Shown here one piece after another: positions 1-7,917 of a stretch of DNA of 64,000 nucleotides. Within the stretch, counting starts at the first letter, position 1. Every line of letters begins with the position of its first letter. The notes beneath the pieces are model-generated. The model saw nothing but the letters and a program-made list of their open reading frames with translations. It made no database searches and was not told the origin of the DNA. Source of the stretch: Pseudomonas berkeleyensis (GTDB lineage: Bacteria > Pseudomonadota > Gammaproteobacteria > Pseudomonadales > Pseudomonadaceae). The translations under genes were made by a program, and so were the position numbers. The DNA lies in NCBI RefSeq assembly GCF_014109765.1, contig NZ_CP059139.1, positions 2,794,001 to 2,858,000 of the forward strand, given 5' to 3'.

Positions 1-292
1 AGAGCGCCTGACTGGCGAGCTGGCCTCGATCCCCACCGCACGTGAGCAAGGCTATGAAATTCTCTGGCCGTTGATCCGTGGCTACTTCGTTGGGCCTGAC
101 GTTAAGGCCGAAGACGTCGCCTGGTGGCGCGAGCGCTTCGCCAAGCTCAGTGCTTCCGAAGAGTTCCAGAGCTATCTGGCCGATCGCGATGTGCTGCCGT
201 TCCATGTCGATGGCAAGGAGCTCGATGATCTGGTGAAAGTCCAGGTAGAAGAGTACCGCCAGCTGGGACGCGAGTTCGGCCTGGTTGAATGA
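1..292 (+). CDS. tctC: TctC-type tricarboxylate transporter substrate-binding protein (3' end only)
   Basis: The frame is open from base 2 and ends at TGA 290-292, so only the last 96 residues are visible; the start lies outside the window. The visible part (IPTAREQGYEILWPLIRGYF, then VGPDV and a WWRERFAKL stretch) matches the C-terminal lobe of Bug/TctC periplasmic solute-binding proteins. These deliver di- or tricarboxylates to the TctA/TctB membrane pair. The identity is confirmed by tctB and tctA following on the same strand. The ligand cannot be read from the sequence. Confidence 0.9.
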   Translation, partial: ERLTGELASIPTAREQGYEILWPLIRGYFVGPDVKAEDVAWWRERFAKLSASEEFQSYLADRDVLPFHVDGKELDDLVKVQVEEYRQLGREFGLVE

Positions 293-300
293 TGCCTATG

Positions 301-320
301 GCGCCGCCTTCGGGCGGCGC
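301..320 (+). promoter_or_regulatory. Perfect hairpin with TTCG loop between tctC and tctB
   Basis: GCGCCGCC-TTCG-GGCGGCGC is a perfect 8-bp GC-only stem closed by a C(UUCG)G tetraloop. It starts 8 bases after the tctC stop and ends 19 bases before the proposed tctB ATG. No T-run follows, so it is not a standard intrinsic terminator. By inference it protects the 3' end of the upstream mRNA, or partly terminates, so that the binding protein is made in excess of the membrane subunits. Confidence 0.6.
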
Positions 321-339
321 GTTCTCGCGGAGCCCCGCT

Positions 340-792
340 ATGCACGATCGTATTTTCGCAGGTATCACCCTGCTGCTTTGCTGTGTCCTGGCGGTAGCCG
401 CCTGGGGATACAGCGCTCCCTTTTCCTATGAACCAGTCGGCCCGAAAGCGTTTCCGCTGCTGCTGCTTCTGCTGATCGCGGCAGGTGCCGTACAGCTGCT
501 GTTCAAGCCTGCTACCGAGTCGCACGGCGAAGAGCCACCGATGTCCCGCGAGGTGGTGGTCAAGGTCACCATCTGCCTGGTGATGATGGGGCTCTACGCT
601 GCTTTGTTCGAAACCCTCGGTTTCATTCTCTCCAGCGTGATGTTCGGCATCGGGATGGGGCGCCTTTATGGCGGCCGCTGGCCACAAAGCCTGATCAGCG
701 GCACGGCCCTGGCCATCTGCCTGTACCTGCTGTTCGACAAGGCGCTCGACGTTCCTCTGCCACTCGGCATCCTTTCGTCCCTGGAGAACTGA
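340..792 (+). CDS. tctB: TctB-type small membrane subunit of tripartite tricarboxylate transporter
   Basis: 150 residues from ATG 340 (MHDRIFAG). An in-frame start at 289 also exists, but its extra 17 residues would be encoded through the 301-320 hairpin and do not look like TctB, so 340 is preferred. Hydrophobic segments lie at about residues 5-25, 38-57, 72-115 (two passes) and 120-142, the four- to five-helix pattern of the TctB family. It is the small membrane partner of TctA and sits three bases upstream of it, consistent with translational coupling. Confidence 0.88.
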   Translation: MHDRIFAGITLLLCCVLAVAAWGYSAPFSYEPVGPKAFPLLLLLLIAAGAVQLLFKPATESHGEEPPMSREVVVKVTICLVMMGLYAALFETLGFILSSVMFGIGMGRLYGGRWPQSLISGTALAICLYLLFDKALDVPLPLGILSSLEN

Positions 793-795
793 TTC

Positions 796-2310
796 ATGGA
801 TACTCTCGGTTATCTCAGTCAGGGCTTCGGTGTCGCCCTGACGCCCTACAATCTGGTCACGGCCCTGTGTGGCACCTTGATCGGCACCGTGGTTGGTCTG
901 CTGCCAGGCCTGGGGCCGATCAATGGCGTGGCCTTGCTGATTCCAGTCGCCTTCGCCCTCGGTCTGCCCCCGGAAAGCGCCCTGATTCTTCTTGCTGCCG
1001 TTTACCTGGGCTGTGAATACGGCGGCCGTATTTCCTCGATTCTGCTGAACATCCCGGGCGAAGCCTCGGCGGTGATGACCACCCTCGACGGCTATCCGCT
1101 GGCACGTAGCGGCCAGGCGGGTGTGGCGCTGTCGCTGTCTGCCTGGAGCTCGTTCATCGGCGGCCTGATTTCCACCATCGGTGTCGTGCTGTTCGCGCCC
1201 TTGTTGGCAAAATGGGCGGTGGCCTTCGGCCCGGCCGAGTATTTCGTACTCATGGTGTTTGCCATCACCTGCCTGGCCGGCATGGCGGGCAACAAGCCGC
1301 TGAAGACCGCCGTTGCGGCGCTGATTGGTCTGTTGCTGTCTTGCGTGGGCATCGACTCCAACAGCGGCGTGTATCGATTCACCTTCGGTAGCCTCGGCTT
1401 GGCCGATGGCATCCAGTTCGTGGTGCTGGTGCTCGGTTTGTTCTCGATCAGCGAAATCCTGGTTCTGCTGGAGCGGACTCATCAGGGTCAGAAGGCCATC
1501 AAGGCCAGCGGTCGCATGCTGTTCAACCTCAAGGAAGGCGCCTTCGTTCTGGGTACCAACTTGCGCAGCGGTCTGCTCGGTTTCGTCCTCGGTATTCTGC
1601 CGGGCGCCGGGGCGACACTGGCCAGTGCTGTGGCCTATATGTCCGAGAAACGCATGGCGGTGAAGGACAACACCTTCGGTAAAGGCGATCTGCGTGGCCT
1701 GGCTGCGCCGGAAACCGCCAACAGTGCCTCGGCTTGTGGCTCCATGGTGCCGATGCTGACCCTCGGCGTGCCGGGCTCCGGTACCACGGCGGTGATGCTC
1801 GGTGCGCTGACCCTCTATAACATCACACCCGGTCCGCTGCTGTTCCAGAACCAGCCAGACATCGTCTGGGGCCTGATCGCCTCGCTGTTCGTCGCCAACC
1901 TGATGTTGATCGTGATGAACGTGCCGATGATCAAGATCTTCACCAAGATCCTCTCCGTGCCTTACTGGGCGCTGGTGCCTGCGGTCGCGATCATCACAGC
2001 CATCGGTGTCTACGCGGTACATGCGACCACCTTCGACCTGTTCCTGATGATCGTCATCGGCATCTTCGGCTACGTGCTGCGCAAGATGGATTTCCCGCTC
2101 TCGGCCATCCTGCTGGGCTTCATCCTTGGCGGGCTGATGGAGCAGAATCTGCGCCGTGCCCTGTCGCTGTCCAACGGCGAAATCGGGATACTGTTCGCCA
2201 GTCCGATCACCTGGGGTGTGTGGGCTTTGGTTGGCGTGATGATCGCGTTGCCGTTCTGGCGCGCCTGGCGTGCACGTCGCCAGCAGGCTCGTGTATCCAG
2301 CATGGCCTGA
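796..2310 (+). CDS. tctA: TctA-type large membrane subunit of tripartite tricarboxylate transporter
   Basis: 504 residues, the usual TctA length, with many membrane helices. Diagnostic Gly/Pro-rich motifs are present in both halves: GLLPGLGPINGVALLIP near the N-terminus, then GILPGAGATLASA and LGVPGSGTTAVMLGAL in the middle. TctA is the ion-coupled permease that receives carboxylates from TctC. The gene follows tctB by 3 bp, and a 2-hydroxyacid dehydrogenase follows it by 24 bp, which suggests that the imported substrate is a hydroxy- or keto-acid (inference). Confidence 0.95.
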   Translation: MDTLGYLSQGFGVALTPYNLVTALCGTLIGTVVGLLPGLGPINGVALLIPVAFALGLPPESALILLAAVYLGCEYGGRISSILLNIPGEASAVMTTLDGYPLARSGQAGVALSLSAWSSFIGGLISTIGVVLFAPLLAKWAVAFGPAEYFVLMVFAITCLAGMAGNKPLKTAVAALIGLLLSCVGIDSNSGVYRFTFGSLGLADGIQFVVLVLGLFSISEILVLLERTHQGQKAIKASGRMLFNLKEGAFVLGTNLRSGLLGFVLGILPGAGATLASAVAYMSEKRMAVKDNTFGKGDLRGLAAPETANSASACGSMVPMLTLGVPGSGTTAVMLGALTLYNITPGPLLFQNQPDIVWGLIASLFVANLMLIVMNVPMIKIFTKILSVPYWALVPAVAIITAIGVYAVHATTFDLFLMIVIGIFGYVLRKMDFPLSAILLGFILGGLMEQNLRRALSLSNGEIGILFASPITWGVWALVGVMIALPFWRAWRARRQQARVSSMA

Positions 2311-2334
2311 TCCATTTCAAAGGAGCGTTCCCAG

Positions 2335-3276
2335 ATGCGTGTCGTGATACCGGAAGACTACCAACGGGTCGTACAGTCACTGGATTGTTTCCAGTTGCTC
2401 GAAGGCTTCGATGTGCAGGTGTATCACGACCATGCCAGCGATCCGGAGGTGCTCGCCGAGCGCTTCGCCGATGCCGATGCGCTGGTGCTGACGCGCGAGC
2501 GCACGCGTATCGACGCAGCGCTGCTACAGCGTTTGCCCAAGCTGAAACTGCTCAGCCAGACCGGGCGGGCAGGGCCGCATATCGATCTGCAGGCCTGCCG
2601 CGAGCGTGGCGTGACGGTAGCCGAGGGCACCGGTTCGCCCATCGCGGCAGCGGAGTTGACCTGGGCGCTGATCCTCAATGCCCGGCGCCAGTTGCGTGAA
2701 GCCATGAACGGGCTGTATGCCGGCAAGTGGCAGGTCAACCTGGGTGAGCGCCTGTATGGTCAGACGCTGGCCATCTGGGGCTATGGCAAGATCGGCCAAC
2801 GCCTGGCGCGCTATGCGCGGGCCTTCGATATGCGCGTATTGGTCTGGGGCAGCGAGGCATCCCGTCAGGCTGCCGTAGCCGATGGCCATGAAGCCGCAGC
2901 CTCGCGTGAAGCGTTCTTCGAGCAGGCCGATGTGCTGACCCTGCACCTGCGTCTGGTGCCGGCAACGCAGCACTGCGTGACGGCCGCGGATCTGGCGCGA
3001 ATGAAACCCGATGCCTTGCTGGTCAACAGCAGCCGCGCCGAGCTGATCGCCCCCGGCGCGTTGCTCGACGCGCTGGATCATGGCCGGCCTGGCCAGGCAG
3101 CACTGGATGTATTCGAGCAGGAACCGATTCTGCACGCTGACCATCCGCTGCTCACGTACCCGCGCGTGCTGTGTACGCCGCACCTGGGTTACGTCGAACG
3201 GCACAGCTATGAGGCCTACTTTGGCGAAGCCTTCGCCAATGTGCGGGCGTTCTTCGCTGACCAGCGCAACGACTGA
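2335..3276 (+). CDS. D-2-hydroxyacid dehydrogenase family protein (NAD-dependent)
   Basis: 313 residues; a good ribosome site (AAAGGAG) lies about 8 bases before ATG 2335. The NAD-binding Rossmann motif GYGKIGQRLARYARAF is at about residues 145-160. The catalytic triad of the family is visible: Arg in LLVNSSRAELI, Glu in DVFEQEPI, and His in TPHLGYVERHSY. It interconverts a 2-keto acid and a D-2-hydroxy acid; the phosphoglycerate dehydrogenase/SerA superfamily is certain but the substrate is not. It lacks the C-terminal ACT domain of true SerA. It is probably cotranscribed with tctCBA. Confidence 0.9.
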   Translation: MRVVIPEDYQRVVQSLDCFQLLEGFDVQVYHDHASDPEVLAERFADADALVLTRERTRIDAALLQRLPKLKLLSQTGRAGPHIDLQACRERGVTVAEGTGSPIAAAELTWALILNARRQLREAMNGLYAGKWQVNLGERLYGQTLAIWGYGKIGQRLARYARAFDMRVLVWGSEASRQAAVADGHEAAASREAFFEQADVLTLHLRLVPATQHCVTAADLARMKPDALLVNSSRAELIAPGALLDALDHGRPGQAALDVFEQEPILHADHPLLTYPRVLCTPHLGYVERHSYEAYFGEAFANVRAFFADQRND

Positions 3277-3319
3277 GTGCCTGGCAACCCAGCCCAAGCA
3301 ACGACTGCAAGTGCGCCGG

Positions 3320-4498
3320 TCAGTACAACTGCGCTTTCACCAGAGGGCGCAACAGGTAGTTCATCACGCTGCGTTTGCCGGACAGGATGTCTATTTCGGC
3401 GACCATGCCAGGAATGATGGGTAGCGCTTCGCCGCCGCGCATCAGCTGGCTACCGTCGGTCTTGATCAGTACCGAGTAATAGAACTCCTTGCCCTGCAGC
3501 GTATCCTCGGAAATGGTGTCGGCGCTGATCTGCTCCAGAGTGCCATTGAGATAGCCGTAGATGCTGTAGTCGTAGGCAGTGATCTTGACCTTGGCCGGCA
3601 TCCCAGGCACCAGGAAGGCGACGTCCCGTGGTTTGATCTTGGCCTCGATCAGCAAGCGATCCTCCATCGGGATCACCTCCATGATTGGCTCGCCAGGCTG
3701 GATCACGCCGCCACGGGTATTGATCAGCACCGTATTCACCCGGCCATTGACCGGCGAGAGAATCTCGGTGCGCTGCAACTGATCCTCGCGCTGCAGGATG
3801 ATCGGCTCCAGGGCGCTGAGTTCGGCCTGCTTGTTGGCGCGTTCGGTATAGGCGTCCTGAAAATAGGCGGTTTTCACTTCAGTGAGCTTGCCGCGTAGCC
3901 CGGCGATTTCCTGGCTGAGTTTGAGCGCCTCCATCTGGCTCACCGCGCGCTTGGCCACCAGTGGCTCGACCAGGTTCAACTGGCGCTGGGCCAGGCCGAT
4001 CTGCTGATTGAGCGAGCGCACGCTGTCTTCGAGCTTGGCGCGACGTGAGCGAAAAAGCTCTTGTTCCGAGCGGGCGAGGGCGCTGTCTGCCGCGATGCCG
4101 GCCGGGAAGCCGATGCTGTCATGGTCGAGAACTTCGGCATCCAGGCGAGCGATGGTCGCGCGCAGGGCCTGGGCCTGGTTGACCGTCTCCTGATAGGAGG
4201 TGCGGAAACGTGTTTCGTCCAGGCGCACCACCGGCTGACCGGCACGCACCATGTCACCTTCGCCGACCAGCAGGCGGTCGAGGATGCCGCCTTCCAGGCT
4301 CTGGATCTTCTGGATACGGCTGAATGGCACCACGCGGCCATCGCCACGGGTGACCTCGTCCAGTTCAGCCCAGATCGCCCAGGCTATGAAGGCACCGACA
4401 GTGAAGAGGATCGTCCACATCAGCGGACGGAACACCGGGTGAGTGGCGCTGAGCAGTGGGTCTTCCAGTGCGCGGCGCAGGCGTTCGTCAGATGCCAT
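3320..4498 (-). CDS. HlyD-family periplasmic adaptor of a type I secretion system (LapC-like)
   Basis: 392 residues from ATG 4496-4498 (MASDERLRR), preceded by AGGGAGG; a longer frame to 4576 has no better start. One membrane anchor near residues 35-55 (LMWTILFTVGAFIAWAIWAEL) follows a short cytoplasmic tail. Then comes a lipoyl-like segment (IQSLEGGILDRLLVGEGDMV), a long coiled-coil hairpin with alternating Gln/Leu/Glu, and the C-terminal beta-barrel with GGVIQPGEPIMEVIP typical of HlyD/LapC/PrtE. It bridges the inner-membrane ABC exporter and the TolC-like channel. Last gene of the adhesin operon, overlapping the exporter gene by 11 bp. Confidence 0.93.
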   Translation of the reverse strand: MASDERLRRALEDPLLSATHPVFRPLMWTILFTVGAFIAWAIWAELDEVTRGDGRVVPFSRIQKIQSLEGGILDRLLVGEGDMVRAGQPVVRLDETRFRTSYQETVNQAQALRATIARLDAEVLDHDSIGFPAGIAADSALARSEQELFRSRRAKLEDSVRSLNQQIGLAQRQLNLVEPLVAKRAVSQMEALKLSQEIAGLRGKLTEVKTAYFQDAYTERANKQAELSALEPIILQREDQLQRTEILSPVNGRVNTVLINTRGGVIQPGEPIMEVIPMEDRLLIEAKIKPRDVAFLVPGMPAKVKITAYDYSIYGYLNGTLEQISADTISEDTLQGKEFYYSVLIKTDGSQLMRGGEALPIIPGMVAEIDILSGKRSVMNYLLRPLVKAQLY

Positions 4499-6650
4499 GG
4501 ATGACCTCCCTGGCGTCAGTCGCATCCGGTGGCGATTGAACGCGATTGTCCTGCACCACCTGATCCAGCGAGCCATCCATGATCACCCGCCCCTGACGCA
4601 TGACGATGGCTCGCTCGACCAGTTCGAGCATGCTTTTCTTGTGGGTCACCAGTACCAGGGTTCTACCTTTGAGCCAGTCGCGCAGGTACTCGAGCACGTG
4701 TTTCTCACTGGTCTGGTCGAAGGCCGCGGTGGGTTCGTCGAGCAGCACTATTGGCGGATCTTGCAGCAGCACGCGGGCCAGACCGATTGCCTGGCGCTGC
4801 CCGCCGGAGAGGCTGGCATTGCCCTGGATCGGCATGTCCAGCCCCAGCGAATGGTTACGCACCCATTCACCGAGGCCTACGCCATCGAGCGCCTCGAACA
4901 GCTCGTCATCGCTCAGATTGGCATTTTCCAGGTTGAGGTTCTCACGCAGGGTGCCATAGAGCAGCGCAACGTCCTGCGGTAGATAGCCGATGTTCTGTCG
5001 GCGGTCGCTGGGGTCGATCTGCTCGATGCCCACGTCGTCGAGCAGCAGTCGACCGGAGCTCGGGTCGGCAAGACCAGCGAAAAGACGCAGAAAACTGGAT
5101 TTACCTGCACCGTTGCCGCCGAGCAGAGCGACGCGTTCACCCGCACGTATGTGCAATGCCTGAATATCCACGACCGTCGGCCCCTCACCGTGCGCCAGGG
5201 TCAGTGCCTGAGCCTTGTAGTCACCTGCCAGTCGGGGTTTGCGGACATAACTGCGGCCAGCCGTGCGTTCGACCGGGCCACTCATCATCTGGTCGAGCCC
5301 TTCCAGAGCGACTTTCGTGTGCTGCCAGCGACCGAGCAACGAGGCACTCTGCGACAACGGCGCGATGGCACGCGAGGAGAGGATCGAGCAGGCAATCAGG
5401 GCACCGATGGTGAGCAGGCCGTCACTGATGCGATAGACCCCGAACACCACCACGCCGACATAGCACATCTGCTGTACCAGGCTGACGCCATAGCTCAGGG
5501 CCGAGGTCAGGTTATGGGTCTTTACCGAGCTGCCCGCCAGTTGGGCTGTGAGGTTTTCCCAGAGCTTCAGACAGCGCCCCTCGGCGCGCGTGGCCTTGAC
5601 GGTTTCCAGGTGTTCGATGGATTCCAGTAGGATGCCGTTCTTCACCGCGCCCTCGCGCAGGTTCTGCCGCGACAGCTGAGCGAGGTGACCCTGGGCGAAC
5701 AGGGCAGGGAGGAGCATCAGCAGCACGGCGATGACGGGCACCCAGACAAGATGGCCGCCGATTACCGCGATGATCAGCAGGAAGATCACCACGAATGGCA
5801 GGTCGCTGATCACCGCCGCGCTGGAGGCGGTGAAGAACTCACGTACCGACTCGAATTCGCGAATTTGCGAGCTGAAGGCGCCAACCGATGCCGGTTTGGC
5901 CGCCAGGCGGGTCTGCAGGGCACGCTCAAACAGCAGGGTCGACAGGCGCAGGTCGATGCGCTTGCCCATGCTGGTGAGCAGATGGCCGCGCAGTACGCGC
6001 AGCACGCTTTCCAGGAGGATGGCCAGAGCTACGCCGCTGGCGAGTATCCACAGGGTATCGAAGGCCGAGTTGGGCACCACGCGGTCGTAGACCTGCATGG
6101 CGAACAAGGCCGAAGCGATGGCCAACAGGTTAGCGACCATGGCGGCGACGGCCACCTCCAGATAGGAGCGGCGCATCTGCTTGATCGCACCGAAGAACCA
6201 GTGTTCTTGCTGCCCCTGAGCCAGGTCGCCAGCCCTGCCGTCGTCGCGATAGCGGGGTTTGGCGAATACCACGACACCGCTGAACATCGGCTCCAGCACG
6301 TTCAGCGCGATGCGTTCGTGGCCACCACCACTTTGCGGCAGAAGCAAATCGGCCTGTTCATCCTGCACGCTCACCAGCAAGGCACTGCGACCATCGTTGA
6401 GCAGCAACAAGGCCGGCAGCAGGTAGCCTTTCAGATCGTGCAGCTGCTGGCCGGTTTCGACACGTGCATTGATGTCCGCGCGGCGTAGGGCACGGGGCGC
6501 AAGGCGCAAGGGCAGGCGCCCCTGTTCCATGGGCAGGCCATCGACCAGCTCGTTCTCGCTGAGCGGATGGCCAAGCTCCCGGCAGAGCAGTACCAGGCCA
6601 TCGCGCAAATGATCCCTGTTCTGCCGGGGCGAGCGGGCGTCAGACGTCAT
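4488..6650 (-). CDS. Type I secretion ABC exporter with degenerate C39-like domain (LapB-like)
   Basis: 720 residues from ATG 6648-6650 (MTSDARSPRQN). Residues about 10-130 are a C39 peptidase-like domain; the only Cys nearby (LLCRELGHP) is not in a recognisable catalytic context, so it is probably a substrate-docking domain, as in LapB and HlyB. An ABC transmembrane domain follows (about 150-430). The nucleotide-binding domain has Walker A GGNGAGKSS, signature LSGGQRQAIGLAR, Walker B PPIVLLDEPTAAFD and H-loop LVTHKK. It powers export of the RTX adhesin encoded upstream in the operon and overlaps the tolC-like gene by 11 bp. Confidence 0.95.
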   Translation of the reverse strand: MTSDARSPRQNRDHLRDGLVLLCRELGHPLSENELVDGLPMEQGRLPLRLAPRALRRADINARVETGQQLHDLKGYLLPALLLLNDGRSALLVSVQDEQADLLLPQSGGGHERIALNVLEPMFSGVVVFAKPRYRDDGRAGDLAQGQQEHWFFGAIKQMRRSYLEVAVAAMVANLLAIASALFAMQVYDRVVPNSAFDTLWILASGVALAILLESVLRVLRGHLLTSMGKRIDLRLSTLLFERALQTRLAAKPASVGAFSSQIREFESVREFFTASSAAVISDLPFVVIFLLIIAVIGGHLVWVPVIAVLLMLLPALFAQGHLAQLSRQNLREGAVKNGILLESIEHLETVKATRAEGRCLKLWENLTAQLAGSSVKTHNLTSALSYGVSLVQQMCYVGVVVFGVYRISDGLLTIGALIACSILSSRAIAPLSQSASLLGRWQHTKVALEGLDQMMSGPVERTAGRSYVRKPRLAGDYKAQALTLAHGEGPTVVDIQALHIRAGERVALLGGNGAGKSSFLRLFAGLADPSSGRLLLDDVGIEQIDPSDRRQNIGYLPQDVALLYGTLRENLNLENANLSDDELFEALDGVGLGEWVRNHSLGLDMPIQGNASLSGGQRQAIGLARVLLQDPPIVLLDEPTAAFDQTSEKHVLEYLRDWLKGRTLVLVTHKKSMLELVERAIVMRQGRVIMDGSLDQVVQDNRVQSPPDATDAREVIHGI

Positions 6651-7917
6651 TGAGGCGATTCTCCAGCAGTGCGCCCAGCAGGCCGATCTGGGCTGCTGCA
6701 CGGTATTCGATACGCAGACGTTCGATGCGCAGGGTTTCCAGTTGGCGTACAGCTTCGAAACGCTCGCGCTGGACGTTGAGCAGGTCGATGATGTCGCGTC
6801 GGCCTACCTCGAACTGCTCGCGGTAGAGCGCGCTGACCTGATCCGACTCGCCGACCTGCTGGCGCAGCGATTCTTCACGCCAGCGCAGGGTTTCCTCGGT
6901 GTCGAACAGGTTGCGCAGCTTGCGACTGATATCGCGCTGCATGGAGTCCTGGCTCCACTGCGCCGACTCCAGGCGCTGCTGGGCGGCGGTCGGGCGCTGG
7001 AAATTGGACAGCCCCTGCAGCGTATCCATACGCAGACGCAGAGCAATCATGGAGTCGTTTTCAAGTTGGCCGCCGATCTCCCGGCGCAAGGCGGTGGCCT
7101 CCAGATTCAATTGCGGGAGCAGGGCGGCCTTGGTTTCCCGCAGCTCGGCCTCGGCTTGCGCGGTGTCCTGCACGCTGCGCTGATAGAGCGGGGACTGGGT
7201 GATGATGCGCGACAGGTCACTGGCTGCCAGATAACGCGCCATCGACATCGGCCTGGGCTCGCTGAGTTCCTGCGGATCGGTGCCGACCAGCACACGGTAC
7301 TGGTTGCGGGCTTCCTGCAAGCTGCCCTTTTCCATCGCCAACTGCTCGCGGGCACGGGTCATTTCCAGGTGCGCACGATCCACCTCGCTACGGTCGGAAT
7401 AACCATCCTGGCCGCGGGCCTCGGTCATACGCAGGATGTCATCGAGATCGTTCAGATGCAGGCGTACCGCCTCCAGACGACGTTCGGCGAGCAGGGCATC
7501 GAAGTAGGTCTCGATGATGTCCAGCGCGGCATCGTCACGGGTCACCAGCAGGCTTTTCGATAATTGCTGGTGCGCGGCCGAGGCACGGTCGACCTTGCTG
7601 CTGACACGCCCCCAGTCATAGAGCATCTGCGACACCGTGGCGTCGTACACCACGTCGCCGAAGTTGAACTCCTGCGGGCCGGCCGAGAGGCTCAGGGCAG
7701 GGTGGTAGCCGCTCTTGGCCATCTCCACTTCGGTGCCGGCCCGCTCCCGATCCGCCATCACGGCGCGCACTTCGGGGTGAATGGCGAGTCCGGCCTTTAC
7801 TGCATCGACCAGTTCCTGGGCGAAAACCGCCCCCGGATGCAATCCCAACATCATGACGAGCGCCACGCTTCGCAAGGCAGGCGCTACGCCAAAGGCGAAA
7901 GCGGTTTTCGAATTCAT
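6640..7917 (-). CDS. TolC-family outer membrane channel of the adhesin secretion system (LapE-like)
   Basis: 425 residues. An N-terminal signal peptide (hydrophobic ALRSVALVMMLGLHPGAVFA, cleavage after AVFA) precedes two internally repeated helical/beta halves (OEP family). It forms the outer-membrane and periplasmic tunnel through which the adhesin is exported. Its ATG (7915-7917) overlaps the adhesin stop TGA (7914-7916) as ATGA, so translation is coupled to the end of the giant gene. Within the OEP family it is closest in character to LapE/AggA-type channels (inference). Confidence 0.93.
   Translation of the reverse strand: MNSKTAFAFGVAPALRSVALVMMLGLHPGAVFAQELVDAVKAGLAIHPEVRAVMADRERAGTEVEMAKSGYHPALSLSAGPQEFNFGDVVYDATVSQMLYDWGRVSSKVDRASAAHQQLSKSLLVTRDDAALDIIETYFDALLAERRLEAVRLHLNDLDDILRMTEARGQDGYSDRSEVDRAHLEMTRAREQLAMEKGSLQEARNQYRVLVGTDPQELSEPRPMSMARYLAASDLSRIITQSPLYQRSVQDTAQAEAELRETKAALLPQLNLEATALRREIGGQLENDSMIALRLRMDTLQGLSNFQRPTAAQQRLESAQWSQDSMQRDISRKLRNLFDTEETLRWREESLRQQVGESDQVSALYREQFEVGRRDIIDLLNVQRERFEAVRQLETLRIERLRIEYRAAAQIGLLGALLENRLNDV

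Noticed and set aside
172..2022. 616-codon minus-strand open frame
   Set aside because: It lies antisense to tctB and tctA, which are clear family members. Its translation is Gln/His/Arg-rich low-quality text typical of antisense frames in GC-rich DNA.
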